Below, piece after piece: positions 32,463-41,812 of a stretch of DNA of 64,000 nucleotides. The DNA comes from Kribbella sp. ALI-6-A (GTDB lineage Bacteria; Actinomycetota; Actinomycetes; Propionibacteriales; Kribbellaceae): contig NZ_MTQN01000012.1 of NCBI RefSeq assembly GCF_001984195.1, positions 1,178,001 through 1,242,000 on the forward strand, read 5' to 3'. Position 1 is the first letter of the stretch; every line of letters starts with the position of its first letter. Position numbers and translations under genes: made by a program. Below the pieces are notes generated by a model. The model was not told the DNA's origin and made no database searches. It was given only the letters and a program-made list of their open reading frames with translations.

Positions 32463-34684
32463 CACTTGCTCTCGTAGAACCGCAGGTAGTCGAACGTGGC
32501 CACCGGCTTCGGGTTCGCCCCCGTGAACTCGCCGTGCGCGAACAGTCCCAGCCTCGGCGTCTCGCCGGCCGGCAGCACCCACGCCGCGCCCCAGGTCCAG
32601 TTCTTGCCGTCGACACTCGTGCCGGCTTGGTAGACGTGCTCGCCGGCGGCGTTCTTGTGGAACGCGAGCCGCATCCACAGGTCGGTCGCCGACCGGCCGA
32701 TCGCGGCACCGCCGTAGCTGGTCGCGCCGTCGGAGGCCCGGGCGACGAGCTCCCGCCCGTACTCGGTCTGCCGGGTGCGCCAGATCGCGACGTTGCCCAG
32801 CCGGGCGAAGTCGTCGTCGTTGCGGTAGGCAATCATCCCGGCCTGCTGGTAGTTGCGGATGTCACCCTCGCCGAGGTCCAGGTGGAGCTTGGTCTCGGCG
32901 ATCCAGCGGTCGGTGCCGGGCGTCTGGTGGAACAGCAGTCCGGCGTTGTTGCCACCGCCGACCAGGTCGGCGTTCTGCAGCGGCCAAGAAAGCTTGCCAC
33001 CAGCAACTACCGCCGAAGCGTCCGGGCGGACCCAGGACCAGGCGCCGCCCAGGCCGGAGCCGTCGAACTCGTCACCGGCCAGCAGCTTCCCGGTCTTCGG
33101 CTGGGGAGCGAGCTTCCGCACCGGCTTGGCGACCGGGCGGACGGTCAGGTTGTCCAACTCGGCCGAACCGAGCCACCTGACCGGCGCCGACTTCAACCGC
33201 AGCTTCGGCACGCTCAGCCGCGCCTCGGCGTACAGGTCACCGAGTCCGGCGTCGCTGAGCCGTGCGGTCACCACACCGTCGGCGACCTGGATGCTCAGCT
33301 TGTTCCACTGGGTGCGGTCGAAACCGGCCGGCAACGGCGCCGAGGCGGTCTTGCCACCGGCGACGACGGTCAGCTTGCTGCTGCCGACACTCGCCACCAC
33401 CGAGCCACCGATCACGGTCGTGAAGCTGCTGCCCAACCGGACGTCGGCCTCGACCCGCAGCGATCCACCGGGCGCGGCCTGCTTAGTGGTTGCCAGGCCA
33501 CGGATCTGCGCGGTCGGTCCACCCAGCGCGTCACCAGGACGCCGGGTCGCGAGCCGCAGCCCCGAGGCCGGGTCGGTCGAGATGATCCCGGCGCCGGAAC
33601 CGGTGGTCGGCGCGGGCTGCGGAGTCTCCGACGGACCGGCACCCGCGCGGGTGCGCGGCCAGCCGTCGATCCAGTCGATCCGGTCGACCAGCATCGGCCG
33701 CCGGTTGATGCCGAACGGGTCGGTCAGCCACGGCTTCGCGCGGTCGATCGCGTGGTACAGGATGTGGTCCTGGCCGGCCGCGTCGGTGAAGAACGCGTGG
33801 TGGCCGGGGCCGATCCACTTGTTGCCGTTCTGGGTGAGCACGGTCGTGCCACCGACCCGGGACTCGTTCATGCTCGCGCCGTCGGCGTCGAGGAACGGCC
33901 CCTTGGGCGACTTCGACCGGCCGGCGAAGACGGAGTATCCGGTGGTCGGGCCGGCGCAGCAGTTCATCGACGAGGCCATCAGGTAGTACCAGCCGTCGCG
34001 GTAGACGACGTACGAGCCCTCGTAGCGGTCGCCGATGGTGACCTGGGTCGGTTCGCCGACCGCCTGCAGGCCGTCCGGGCTGACCTCGGTGACCGAGATG
34101 CCGCCGTAGAAGCCGCCGTAGTACAGGTAGCGCTTGCCGTCGGCGGCGGTCAGCAGGGCCGGGTCGATGGTGCCGAAGTAGCCACCGTTGCCGTCCGGCT
34201 TCGGGGTGACGACCGGGCCACCGGTGGCGGTCCACGGGCCGGCCGGGGTCGGCGCGGTCGCGACGCCGATCGCCGGGTCGCCGCCGGGGTTGGCCGCGGT
34301 GTCGGTGACGGTGAAGTACATGACGTAGCGGCCACCGAAGTACCGGATGTCGGGCGCCCAGAAGAACGAGCCGGGCGCCGCCCAGGACGGCTTGGTGGTG
34401 TCGTCGAAGACGGTGCCCAGGTACTCCCAGGAGCCGAAGTCCTTGGTCCGGGCCATGTGCATCAGGCCGAACGGACCGCCGGAGACCAGCGGGTCGGAGG
34501 TGGCGTAGGCGTACCAGTAGCCGTCGCGGCCCTGGATGATCGCCGGATCGGCGTAGGTGTCGGCGAACGGTTTCGAGATGTCGTTCTGGGTGGTGAGCGC
34601 CGGCGGCGGGGCCGCCGACGCGGCCGTGGTTCCGGCGGCGACGGCGGCCACGGCGAGCGCGGCGGCAAGGATTCTTCGAGGCAC
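32462..34684 (-). CDS. Secreted GH43 arabinanase-type enzyme with C-terminal accessory domain
   Basis: 740 residues. Signal peptide at 1-27. The GH43 propeller (about 35-350) has TYADPAII, FFWAPDIRYFGG and EGSYVVYRDGWYYL. A middle beta-sandwich region (400-540) and a C-terminal concanavalin-like domain (from DEFDGSGLGGAWSWVRP) follow; GH43 subfamilies with this tail act on arabinan or arabinoxylan. GTG 34684 has GAGAGGAA at good spacing. The gap to the permease gene is 37 bases. It degrades extracellular polymer for the transporter. Confidence 0.88.
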   Translation of the reverse strand: MPRRILAAALAVAAVAAGTTAASAAPPPALTTQNDISKPFADTYADPAIIQGRDGYWYAYATSDPLVSGGPFGLMHMARTKDFGSWEYLGTVFDDTTKPSWAAPGSFFWAPDIRYFGGRYVMYFTVTDTAANPGGDPAIGVATAPTPAGPWTATGGPVVTPKPDGNGGYFGTIDPALLTAADGKRYLYYGGFYGGISVTEVSPDGLQAVGEPTQVTIGDRYEGSYVVYRDGWYYLMASSMNCCAGPTTGYSVFAGRSKSPKGPFLDADGASMNESRVGGTTVLTQNGNKWIGPGHHAFFTDAAGQDHILYHAIDRAKPWLTDPFGINRRPMLVDRIDWIDGWPRTRAGAGPSETPQPAPTTGSGAGIISTDPASGLRLATRRPGDALGGPTAQIRGLATTKQAAPGGSLRVEADVRLGSSFTTVIGGSVVASVGSSKLTVVAGGKTASAPLPAGFDRTQWNKLSIQVADGVVTARLSDAGLGDLYAEARLSVPKLRLKSAPVRWLGSAELDNLTVRPVAKPVRKLAPQPKTGKLLAGDEFDGSGLGGAWSWVRPDASAVVAGGKLSWPLQNADLVGGGNNAGLLFHQTPGTDRWIAETKLHLDLGEGDIRNYQQAGMIAYRNDDDFARLGNVAIWRTRQTEYGRELVARASDGATSYGGAAIGRSATDLWMRLAFHKNAAGEHVYQAGTSVDGKNWTWGAAWVLPAGETPRLGLFAHGEFTGANPKPVATFDYLRFYESK

Positions 34685-34721
34685 GGGCGGTTCCTCTCGG
34701 ACGGGCTTGCGAGCAGGGTGG

Positions 34722-35549
34722 TCAGCCTTTGATGCCGCTGCGGGCGACACCTTCGATCACGTAGCGCTGGACGAACACGTACAGGATCAGCACCGGTACG
34801 GCGGCGACGGTCGCACCGGCCATGATCACCGGGTAGTCGGTGGTGTAGGCGCCCTGCAGCAGGCTCAGGCCGGCCGGCAGGGTGAGGCGTTCGGGACTGA
34901 ACAGCACGAACAGCGGCCAGACGAAGTCGTTCCAGTTCGCCAGGAACGACAGCACCGTCAAGGTGGCCAGCGCCGGCTTGGCGTTCGGCAGGATGATCCG
35001 GGTGAAGACGATCCAGGCGTTCGCGCCGTCGATCAGCGCGACCTCCTCGAGCTCCTTCGGGATGGCCAGGAAGAACTGCCGCATGAAGAACACCCCGAAC
35101 GCACCGGCGGCCCCTGGGACGACCAGCGCCCACAGCGTGTCCAGCCAGCCGAGGTTGTCCATCAGCAGGTAGTTCGGCATCAGGAAGACGAAGCCGGGGA
35201 TGAACAGCGTCAGCAGGATGAAGCTGAAGATGAAGTTCTTTCCGCGGAACTCCATCCGGGCCAGCGCGTAGCCGGCCATCGACGCCACCACGACGACCAG
35301 GGCCGCGTGCAGCGTGGCGGCGGCGAAGCTGTTCAGCGCCCACCGCAGCACCGGGTTCTGGCCGCCGGTGGTGAGCACCTCTCCGAACGCGCGCCCGCTC
35401 GGGTCCTGCGGGATCAGCGTCGGCGGGTCGGCCTGCGACTCACCGACGGTCTTGAACGAGGTGATCACCATCCACAGCAGCGGGACGATCACCAGCAGGG
35501 TCAGCAGCACCACCATCACCCAGAAGGCGGCGGACGGTCGGCGCCTCAT
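34722..35549 (-). CDS. Carbohydrate ABC transporter permease 2 (MalG-like)
   Basis: 275 residues with six membrane helices. It has the inner-membrane loop EAA motif region (LEEVALIDGANAWIVFTRIILPNAKP), NSF near the second helix and the terminal YVFVQRYVIEGVARSGIKG that marks the family. It pairs with permease 1, whose stop overlaps this ATG (ATGA). Confidence 0.93.
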   Translation of the reverse strand: MRRRPSAAFWVMVVLLTLLVIVPLLWMVITSFKTVGESQADPPTLIPQDPSGRAFGEVLTTGGQNPVLRWALNSFAAATLHAALVVVVASMAGYALARMEFRGKNFIFSFILLTLFIPGFVFLMPNYLLMDNLGWLDTLWALVVPGAAGAFGVFFMRQFFLAIPKELEEVALIDGANAWIVFTRIILPNAKPALATLTVLSFLANWNDFVWPLFVLFSPERLTLPAGLSLLQGAYTTDYPVIMAGATVAAVPVLILYVFVQRYVIEGVARSGIKG

Positions 35550-36487
35550 GATTTGCGCTCCCTCATCAGTGCGAACGTGATCAGCGCGACGATCGACAGG
35601 CAGATCGCCAGCAGGTAGCTCATCGCCGACGCCTGACCCATCCGGAACTGGCTGAACCCGGTGTCGGTGATCACCATCAGCGCCGTCCTGGTGGTGTCGC
35701 CCGGTCCGCCCTGCGTGATCAGCAGCGCCTGGCCGAACATGTTCGCGCTGGCCAGCAAGGTGATCGTGACGATGAAGACGGTGACCGGACGCAGGCCCGG
35801 CAGCGTGACGTTGCGGAACTGCTGCCAGGTGTTGGCCCCGTCCAGCTCGGCCGCCTCGTACTGCTCGGCCGGGATGTCCTGCAGACCGGCCAGGAAGATG
35901 ATCGCGTTGAAGCCGGCCGTCCACCACACCGTCACCGCGACCAGCGCGACGAACGCCCACGGCTGCTCCGTGGTCCAGCCGATCTCCGGGATGCCGAACA
36001 CCCCGAGGAACGCGTTCAGGATGCCGAAGGTGGTGTCCAGGATGTAGCGGAACATCAGGCCGATCACCGCCACGCCCAGCACGTACGGCGCGAAGTACAC
36101 CGCCCGGAAGAACGTCCGGCCCGGGAACTTGCGGTTCAGCAGCACGGCCAGACCGAGCGGTACCACCACCAGGAACGGCACCGACGCGAGCGTGAAGATC
36201 CCGGTCGCCCGCATGCCGTGCCAGAACGGCTCGGCGGTCGCCGACAGCGGGTCGAACAGGTCCTTGTAGTTCTGCAGTCCGACGAACGGCTTGCCCGGCA
36301 ACTGGAAGTCCCAGTCGTGCAGGCTCATCCAGATGCCGAAAATGGCCGGCCCGATCACGAACAGCACGAACAGCAGCAGGTACGGCGCGAGAAACAGGTA
36401 CGGCGTGGCGCGACCGTACCCGCGCACGCCCGTGGAGGCACGGGCACGCCGCCTGCGCAGCGTGCCCGCACTGGCCTCGGCCGCCAT
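35546..36487 (-). CDS. Carbohydrate ABC transporter permease 1 (MalF-like)
   Basis: 313 residues. A basic N-terminus, then about six membrane helices (PYLFLAPYLLLFVLFVIGPAI first) and the EAA loop EQYEAAELDGANTWQQFRNVTLPGLRPV. It imports sugar with the binding protein just upstream. ATG 36487 is 2 bases from the binding-protein stop. No ATPase is in the cluster; a shared MsiK-type ATPase elsewhere is the usual actinobacterial arrangement. Confidence 0.93.
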   Translation of the reverse strand: MAAEASAGTLRRRRARASTGVRGYGRATPYLFLAPYLLLFVLFVIGPAIFGIWMSLHDWDFQLPGKPFVGLQNYKDLFDPLSATAEPFWHGMRATGIFTLASVPFLVVVPLGLAVLLNRKFPGRTFFRAVYFAPYVLGVAVIGLMFRYILDTTFGILNAFLGVFGIPEIGWTTEQPWAFVALVAVTVWWTAGFNAIIFLAGLQDIPAEQYEAAELDGANTWQQFRNVTLPGLRPVTVFIVTITLLASANMFGQALLITQGGPGDTTRTALMVITDTGFSQFRMGQASAMSYLLAICLSIVALITFALMRERKS

Positions 36488-36489
36488 GA

Positions 36490-37818
36490 TCAGGCGCCGT
36501 ACTTCTTGCGGTTGGCCTCCAGGATCTTGTCCGCCCGCGCGGACGCGTCGGCCAGCGCCTTGGCCGGCTCGGCCTTGAGCAGGACGGACTCGTTGACCGC
36601 CTTGTTCAGCTCGGCCAGCGCGTCACCGATGCCCGGCACCGGCGGCGGGAAGTGCAGGTCGTCGATCTGGGTGGCCAGCGCGGCCTGCTCCGGCAGCGCC
36701 TTGAACTCGGCCGAGTCGCGGACCTGCTTACGGGCCGGCACCTGGCCGCCCTTGGCCCACTCCAGCGACTTCTGGCTGACGTAGTTGACGAAGACCCGCG
36801 CGGCGGTGGACTTGTTCTGGTCCGGCGTCTTCAGCTTCGGCAGCACGAACTGGTGCGAGCCGGCCCAGGCCGCCTTGGTCCCGCCGATGTTCGGCAGCGG
36901 GGCGACACCCCACTCCAGGCCCTTCTTCTCCTTGAACGTGTTGATGTTCCAGATGCCGTTCCAGACGAAGGCGTTCTTGCCGTTCATCACCGCGATGTTG
37001 TCGGCGTCCTGGGCGACGTTCTTCGGGCTGTGGCCGTTCTTCACCAGGTCGGTGAACCAGGTCAGTGCCTTCACGCCGGGCTCCTCGTGCCACACGGCCT
37101 TCGAGGAGTCCTCGTTGAACAGGTTGCCGCCGTACTGCCACAGCAGCGCCTGCACGCTCAGTACGCCGGTGAACGGGAACGGCGTGGCCCAGTGACCCTG
37201 GATGCCCTTGCCCTTCAGCGCGTCCAGCGCCGCGGCGTACTCTTCGGCGGTGGCCGGGGGCTTGGCCGGGTCGAGACCGGCCTGCTCCATCAGCTTCTTG
37301 TTGTAGAAGAACCCGAGCGGGTGCACGTCGAGCGGGATGCCGTAGCGCTTGCCCTCGTACTCACCGGCCTGCCAGACGACGTCGGCGAAGTCCTCCTGCT
37401 TGAGGTCGAGCGCCTTGGCCACGTCGTCGAGCGGCTCGATCACGTTGCGTGCGGCGTTGGTGGCCAGCGAGTCGACGTGCATGATCGCGACCGCGGGACC
37501 GCGGCCGCTGCTCACCGCGGTGGGCAGCTTCGTGTAGTAGTCGGCCCACTGCATCACGGTCATCTTCACCTTGATGTTGGGGTTCTCGCTGTTGAACTGG
37601 TCCACCAGCTTGCGCATGAACGGGCCGTCACCACCGGTGAAGCCGTTCCAGAAGTCCAGCTCGACAGCCGGGCCGTCGTAACCCTTCGCGCCGCCGTCGC
37701 CGGTGGCGGGCGCCGCGCCGGGGTTGCCCGCCGAGCCTTCGCCGCAGCCGGCCAGGACGCCTGCCGCTCCAAGTGCGCCGATACCGCCCAGCACGAGTCG
37801 CCGGTTGATGGTGTTCAC
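36490..37818 (-). CDS. Extracellular sugar-binding lipoprotein (ABC importer)
   Basis: 442 residues. NRRLVLGGIGALGAAGVLAGCG combines twin arginines and a lipobox (Cys near 25), so Tat-linked lipidation is possible. The mature protein is a cluster-B/family 1 solute-binding protein (VELDFWNGFTGGDGPFMRKLV, later VWQAGEYEGKRYGIPLDVHPLGFFYNKKLM). GTG 37818 overlaps the arabinofuranosidase stop (GTGA) and has GGAGG six bases upstream. It binds the oligosaccharide released by the GH43/GH51 enzymes. Confidence 0.92.
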   Translation of the reverse strand: MNTINRRLVLGGIGALGAAGVLAGCGEGSAGNPGAAPATGDGGAKGYDGPAVELDFWNGFTGGDGPFMRKLVDQFNSENPNIKVKMTVMQWADYYTKLPTAVSSGRGPAVAIMHVDSLATNAARNVIEPLDDVAKALDLKQEDFADVVWQAGEYEGKRYGIPLDVHPLGFFYNKKLMEQAGLDPAKPPATAEEYAAALDALKGKGIQGHWATPFPFTGVLSVQALLWQYGGNLFNEDSSKAVWHEEPGVKALTWFTDLVKNGHSPKNVAQDADNIAVMNGKNAFVWNGIWNINTFKEKKGLEWGVAPLPNIGGTKAAWAGSHQFVLPKLKTPDQNKSTAARVFVNYVSQKSLEWAKGGQVPARKQVRDSAEFKALPEQAALATQIDDLHFPPPVPGIGDALAELNKAVNESVLLKAEPAKALADASARADKILEANRKKYGA

Positions 37819-39323
37819 CGTGTACCTCCAGGGGAGAGCCTGATCATGTGCCACGAAGCAGGAGGCAGCGTGGCGCGGCAGATGCCGTGGTCGATTCCGG
37901 TCCCGTCGACCGGTCGAGGGACGACCCGGTCCGGCTGGGCGGCTGTGTTCACCGCGGCCCGGTCGTCGTCGGACAAACTCAGATGTTGCGTAACCAACAA
38001 GTTCCCGAACGCATGCAGCGGAACCTCCAGGTCGAGCGCGTCGGTCTCGTGGCGGTTCACCACGAAGATCACCACCTCGCCCGTGCTGTCCTCGTACGTC
38101 GCCGTGCTCCACAGAGCCGGGACCTCGCCGTACGCCGCGGTCTGCACGGTCGGGCCGGAGACCTCGGTGCGCAGCACGGTCGAACCGGCGTGCTGGGCGG
38201 TCAGCGCGAACGGGTGGAACGTGGTCTGCCGCCAGGCGCGGCCACCGGGCTCGGTCCGGATCGGGCCGATCACGTTGACCAGTTGCGCAAGGCACGCGAT
38301 CTTGACCCGGTCGGCGTGCCGCAGCAGCGTGATCAGCAGGCTGCCGACCACCACCGCGTCGTCGACGGTGTAGGTGTCCTCGATCAGCGGGCTCACCTCG
38401 CGCACGTCCAGGCCGAGCTCGCCGGGGAAGTGCTGCTGGTACCAGACGTTCCACTCGTCGAAGGAGAGCGTGATCTCCTTGTCGCTGCGCTTGAGCGCCT
38501 TGACGTGGTCGGCGGTCGCGACCACCGAGGTGATCATCCGGTCCATCTCCTCGGCCGCGGCCAGGAAGCTGGCCTGGTCGCCGTCCTTGGGCTCGTAGTA
38601 CGCGTGCAGGCTGATGTGGTCGACCAGGTCGTAGGTGCGCTCCAGCACCGTGCGCTCCCAGTCGCCGAACGTGGGCATCCCGGCGTTGCTGGAGCCACAG
38701 GCAACCAGTTCCAGCCCGGGGTCGACGCGGCGCATCGCGTTCGCGGTCTCCTCGGCCAGCCGGGCGTACTCGTCGGCGGTCTTGTGGCCGATCTGCCAGG
38801 GGCCGTCCATTTCGTTGCCCAGGCACCAGACCCGGATGTCGTGCGGTTCCTTGCTGCCGTTGGCGACCCGGCGGTCCGGCAACGCGGTCCCGGCCGGGAG
38901 ATTGCAGTACGACAGCAGCTCGACGGCCTCCTGGATCCCGCGGGTGCCCAGGTTGACCGCCCAGATCGGGTCCACGCCGGCCTTGCGGGCCCAGGCGACG
39001 AACTCGTCGGTGCCGAACTGGTTCGGCTCGATCGCCCGCCAGGCCAGGTCCAGCTTGCGCGGCCGGTCCTCCTTCGGTCCGACGCCGTCCTCCCAGTTGT
39101 AGTTGGAGACGAAGTTGCCGCCGGGGTAGCGGACCGCGGTCACGCCGAGCTCACGCACCAGCGCCAGCACGTCGGTACGGAAGCCGTCCACGTCGGCGTC
39201 GGGGTGGTCCGGTTCGTAGATCCCGGTGTAGACGCAGCGGCCCATGTGCTCGACGAACGAGCCGAACAGGCGCCGATCCAGGCTCCCGACCACGAACGCG
39301 GGATCCACGGCGAGTCGTGCCAC
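37815..39323 (-). CDS. GH51 alpha-L-arabinofuranosidase
   Basis: 502 residues, full length for the family, with no signal peptide, so intracellular. The catalytic acid/base is E171 (CLGNEMDGPW) and the nucleophile E290 (TLSFDEWNVWY). Other marks are LFGSFVEHMGRCVYTGIYEP and AVRYPGGNFVSNYNWEDGVGP. It releases L-arabinose from imported oligosaccharides. GTG 39323 with GGAGGG upstream. First gene of the operon that ends with the GH43 lipoprotein; the LacI gene diverges 146 bases away. Confidence 0.95.
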   Translation of the reverse strand: MARLAVDPAFVVGSLDRRLFGSFVEHMGRCVYTGIYEPDHPDADVDGFRTDVLALVRELGVTAVRYPGGNFVSNYNWEDGVGPKEDRPRKLDLAWRAIEPNQFGTDEFVAWARKAGVDPIWAVNLGTRGIQEAVELLSYCNLPAGTALPDRRVANGSKEPHDIRVWCLGNEMDGPWQIGHKTADEYARLAEETANAMRRVDPGLELVACGSSNAGMPTFGDWERTVLERTYDLVDHISLHAYYEPKDGDQASFLAAAEEMDRMITSVVATADHVKALKRSDKEITLSFDEWNVWYQQHFPGELGLDVREVSPLIEDTYTVDDAVVVGSLLITLLRHADRVKIACLAQLVNVIGPIRTEPGGRAWRQTTFHPFALTAQHAGSTVLRTEVSGPTVQTAAYGEVPALWSTATYEDSTGEVVIFVVNRHETDALDLEVPLHAFGNLLVTQHLSLSDDDRAAVNTAAQPDRVVPRPVDGTGIDHGICRATLPPASWHMIRLSPGGTR

Positions 39324-39338
39324 TGGCCCTCCAGAGTT

Positions 39339-39388
39339 CTTTACAACGTTTACCGGGATTTCTACATCGATTAACATCGCCTGTAAAG
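39339..39388. promoter_or_regulatory. Probable LacI operator region of the arabinan operon
   Basis: CTTTACA (39339-39345) and TGTAAAG (39382-39388) form a 7-bp inverted pair around 36 bases. Inside are AACGTT (39345-39350), with the central CG usual for LacI sites, and two ACATCG copies 10 bp apart (39364, 39374). The region is AT-rich compared with its surroundings and lies between divergent operon and regulator. Confidence 0.55.
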
Positions 39389-39469
39389 ACCTGACCACCC
39401 GGCAACTGGTCCGGTCCACTGCGCACACCGTGGCAGACTGCGGCGAGCACGCATCGGAAGGGGGCCAGG

Positions 39470-40471
39470 ATGGTGACGAGGCTGAGCGACGTGGCGGCAC
39501 GGGCCGGCGTCTCGGTGAAGACGGTGTCCAACGTCATCAACAACTACCCGCACATCACCTCGCAGACCCGGGCCAAGGTGCAGGCCGCGATCGAGGCGCT
39601 CGACTACCGGCCGAACGTCAGCGCCCGGTCGCTGCGCAAGGGCCGCTCGGACTTCATCGCGCTGGCCATCCCGGAGATGGCCTCGCCGTACTTCGCGGAG
39701 CTCGGCGCCGCGATCTCGCGGGCGGCCAAGAAGCGCGGCATCACCGTGCTGATCGACCAGACCGAGGGTGAAGCGGCCGCCGAGAAACTGGTCCTGGACG
39801 GGATGCGCGGCCAGTTGATCGACGGCATCATCTTCTCCCCGATCACCACCTCACCGGCCCGGATCGGCGAGACCGAAACAGCCAAGCCGATCGTGCTGCT
39901 CGGCGAGCGCGACGCCGGCGGCAAGCTCGACCGGGTCGCCGTCGACTCGGTTCAGGCGGCGTACGACGCGACCACGCACCTGGTCTCGCTGGGCCGGCGC
40001 CGGATCGCCGCGATCGGCGTCGGCGGTGGCGCGGGCACCGGAACGGTCCGCCGGCGCGGCTACCGCCAGGCGCTGAAGGCGGCCGGGCTCGCGCACGACC
40101 CGGCGCTCGAGCTGGCCGGTACCGGGTACCACCGCGAGGACGGCGCGGCCTCGATGCGCGAGCTGCTCGCCCTGCCGAAGCCGCCGGACGCGGTGTTCTG
40201 CTTCAACGACTTGCTCGCGCTCGGCGCGCTGCGGACGCTCGCCGAGGCAGGGCTGTCGGTCCCGGACGACGTCGCGGTGGTGGGCTTCGACGACATCGAG
40301 GACGGCCGCTTCCACTCGCCGTCACTGAGCACGATCTCGCCGGACATGGAGTGGCTGGCCGACAACGCGGTCGGGCTGCTGCTCGACCGGATCGCCGGCC
40401 ACGGTGCGGCCGAACGCCGCGACCTCACCGTTCCGCACACGTTGAAGATCCGTGAGTCGACGGGCGGTTAG
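39470..40471 (+). CDS. LacI-family repressor of the arabinan operon
   Basis: 333 residues. The HTH is LSDVAARAGVSVKTVSNVIN with the hinge helix NVSARSLRKGRS. The periplasmic-binding-like effector domain includes RVAVDSVQAAYDATTHLVSLGRRRIAAIG and VAVVGFDDIEDGRFHSPSLSTI. It is divergent from the GH51 gene. It probably represses the operon until an arabino-oligosaccharide binds. Confidence 0.92.
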   Translation: MVTRLSDVAARAGVSVKTVSNVINNYPHITSQTRAKVQAAIEALDYRPNVSARSLRKGRSDFIALAIPEMASPYFAELGAAISRAAKKRGITVLIDQTEGEAAAEKLVLDGMRGQLIDGIIFSPITTSPARIGETETAKPIVLLGERDAGGKLDRVAVDSVQAAYDATTHLVSLGRRRIAAIGVGGGAGTGTVRRRGYRQALKAAGLAHDPALELAGTGYHREDGAASMRELLALPKPPDAVFCFNDLLALGALRTLAEAGLSVPDDVAVVGFDDIEDGRFHSPSLSTISPDMEWLADNAVGLLLDRIAGHGAAERRDLTVPHTLKIRESTGG

Positions 40472-40502
40472 CAGATGGTGGCGCGGGTGGTGAGGTCGGC
40501 GG

Positions 40503-41726
40503 TCATGCGCGCGCCTCAGGCGACGGTGCACCCTCGGGCCTGACCGCCGACAGCCGCAGCGCCAAGCCCTGCCGGACGGCGGGGACGTGCCCGAGCAGGT
40601 GGAGGACGAAGTTGCGGGCCGGGCGCAGGAGCTTGGGGGCGGTCGCGATCCGGGTCAGGCGGTGGGCGAGGGAGACGACGCCGAGTGCCTCGGCGCGCGC
40701 CTGGACGGCGTACTGGTCGATGGCCCGCTCGTCGCCCGTGGTCAGGGCGGTGGACAAGGCCTCGCCGAGGGTGAGGGCGTCGCGCAGGCCGAGGTTCATG
40801 CCCTGACCGCCCGCGGGGCTGTGCGTGTGGGCGGAGTCGCCGGCCAGCACGACTCGGCCGTTCCGGTACGCCGCGGCGACCCGTTCGTGGATTCGGAACC
40901 GCGATCCCCACACCACTTCGGTCACCCGGACGGAGGCGCCGCGGCGCGATGAGCCGTGCCCACCGGCCCCGGGCCCACCCGCCCGAGCGCGGCCGATGGG
41001 GGTCGGGCCCCGGGTGTCGAGCAGGTCTTGCGCGTAGGCGACATCGAGCTGTTCGGGCGCCTCCTCCACCTCGGCGACCAGCCGGAACGAGCCGTCCGGG
41101 AGCGGGGCGACGACCAGTACGCCTTCGGTCGCCAGGTAGAGCTCGACCTGTTCGCTTCGCAGGCCGCCGTCGACCCGGACGTCGGCGAGGCTGAAGGAGA
41201 GCGGGAGTGTGTCGGTGGTGTCGTCGCCGAGGCCGGCGAGGTCGCGAATCCGGCTGTGCATCCCGTCGGCCGCCACGACGTACCGGGCGGTGAGCGTGTC
41301 GCCGGTGTCGAGGGTGACGGCCGCGTGGTCGTCGTACTGGGTGATGCCGGTGGCGGCGCACGGGCGGCGCACTGTCCCGCCGAGCTCCTCGAGCCGCTCG
41401 AGCAGCACCTTCTCGGTGAGGTGCTGCGGAATCATCAGCGTGTACGGGTACTTGGTCGGCAGTCCGTCGAACGGGACGCCGATCAGTTCGCGGCCGCCGT
41501 CCCGGATGCTGAAGCCCGCGGCCGGGACGCCGAGCGCGACCAACCGGTCGCTGACGCCGATCCGCTCCAGCATCTCCAGCGTCCGGGCGTGCACGACGGC
41601 CGCCCGCGACGTGTTCGCTCCCTCGGCCAGCCGGTCGAGCACCACGACCTCGTGCCCCGCTCCCGCCAGCACGACACCCACCGCCAGACCGACCGGCCCG
41701 GCTCCGACCACCACGACATCCGTCAT
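40503..41726 (-). CDS. FAD-dependent aromatic monooxygenase (PheA/TfdB type)
   Basis: 407 residues. The dinucleotide motif GAGPVGLA is at the N-terminus, the DG motif is VVAADGMHSRIR, and GDSAHTHSPAGGQGMNLGLRDA binds the flavin pyrophosphate. The C-terminal thioredoxin-like domain of longer relatives is absent. Family members hydroxylate phenols or polyketides, or inactivate rifamycins. ATG 41726 with GGGAGGCGGAG upstream. It is divergent from a TetR gene; both share the AGTCAAC operators. Confidence 0.9.
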   Translation of the reverse strand: MTDVVVVGAGPVGLAVGVVLAGAGHEVVVLDRLAEGANTSRAAVVHARTLEMLERIGVSDRLVALGVPAAGFSIRDGGRELIGVPFDGLPTKYPYTLMIPQHLTEKVLLERLEELGGTVRRPCAATGITQYDDHAAVTLDTGDTLTARYVVAADGMHSRIRDLAGLGDDTTDTLPLSFSLADVRVDGGLRSEQVELYLATEGVLVVAPLPDGSFRLVAEVEEAPEQLDVAYAQDLLDTRGPTPIGRARAGGPGAGGHGSSRRGASVRVTEVVWGSRFRIHERVAAAYRNGRVVLAGDSAHTHSPAGGQGMNLGLRDALTLGEALSTALTTGDERAIDQYAVQARAEALGVVSLAHRLTRIATAPKLLRPARNFVLHLLGHVPAVRQGLALRLSAVRPEGAPSPEARA

Positions 41727-41738
41727 CTCCGCCTCCCA

Positions 41739-41756
41739 AGTCAACGCTTGTTGACT
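41739..41756. promoter_or_regulatory. Operator copy 1, AGTCAAC-N4-GTTGACT
   Basis: Perfect 7-bp arms with centre GCTT, 13 bases upstream of the monooxygenase ATG. Identical arms recur at 41783-41800. Confidence 0.8.
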
Positions 41757-41782
41757 CCGACGGTACGGCGCTGCGCTGGCCA

Positions 41783-41800
41783 AGTCAACACCTGTTGACT
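41783..41800. promoter_or_regulatory. Operator copy 2, AGTCAAC-N4-GTTGACT
   Basis: The same arms with centre ACCT, ending 12 bases before the TetR ATG. The centres of the two copies are 44 bp apart, about four helical turns. One copy sits at each divergent gene. Confidence 0.8.
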
Positions 41801-41812
41801 AGGGTGTCGCCC

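Noticed and set aside
32534..34732. Long plus-strand open frame opposite the GH43 enzyme
   Set aside because: An artefact of GC-rich third positions; the minus frame has signal peptide, GH43 motifs and a good start.
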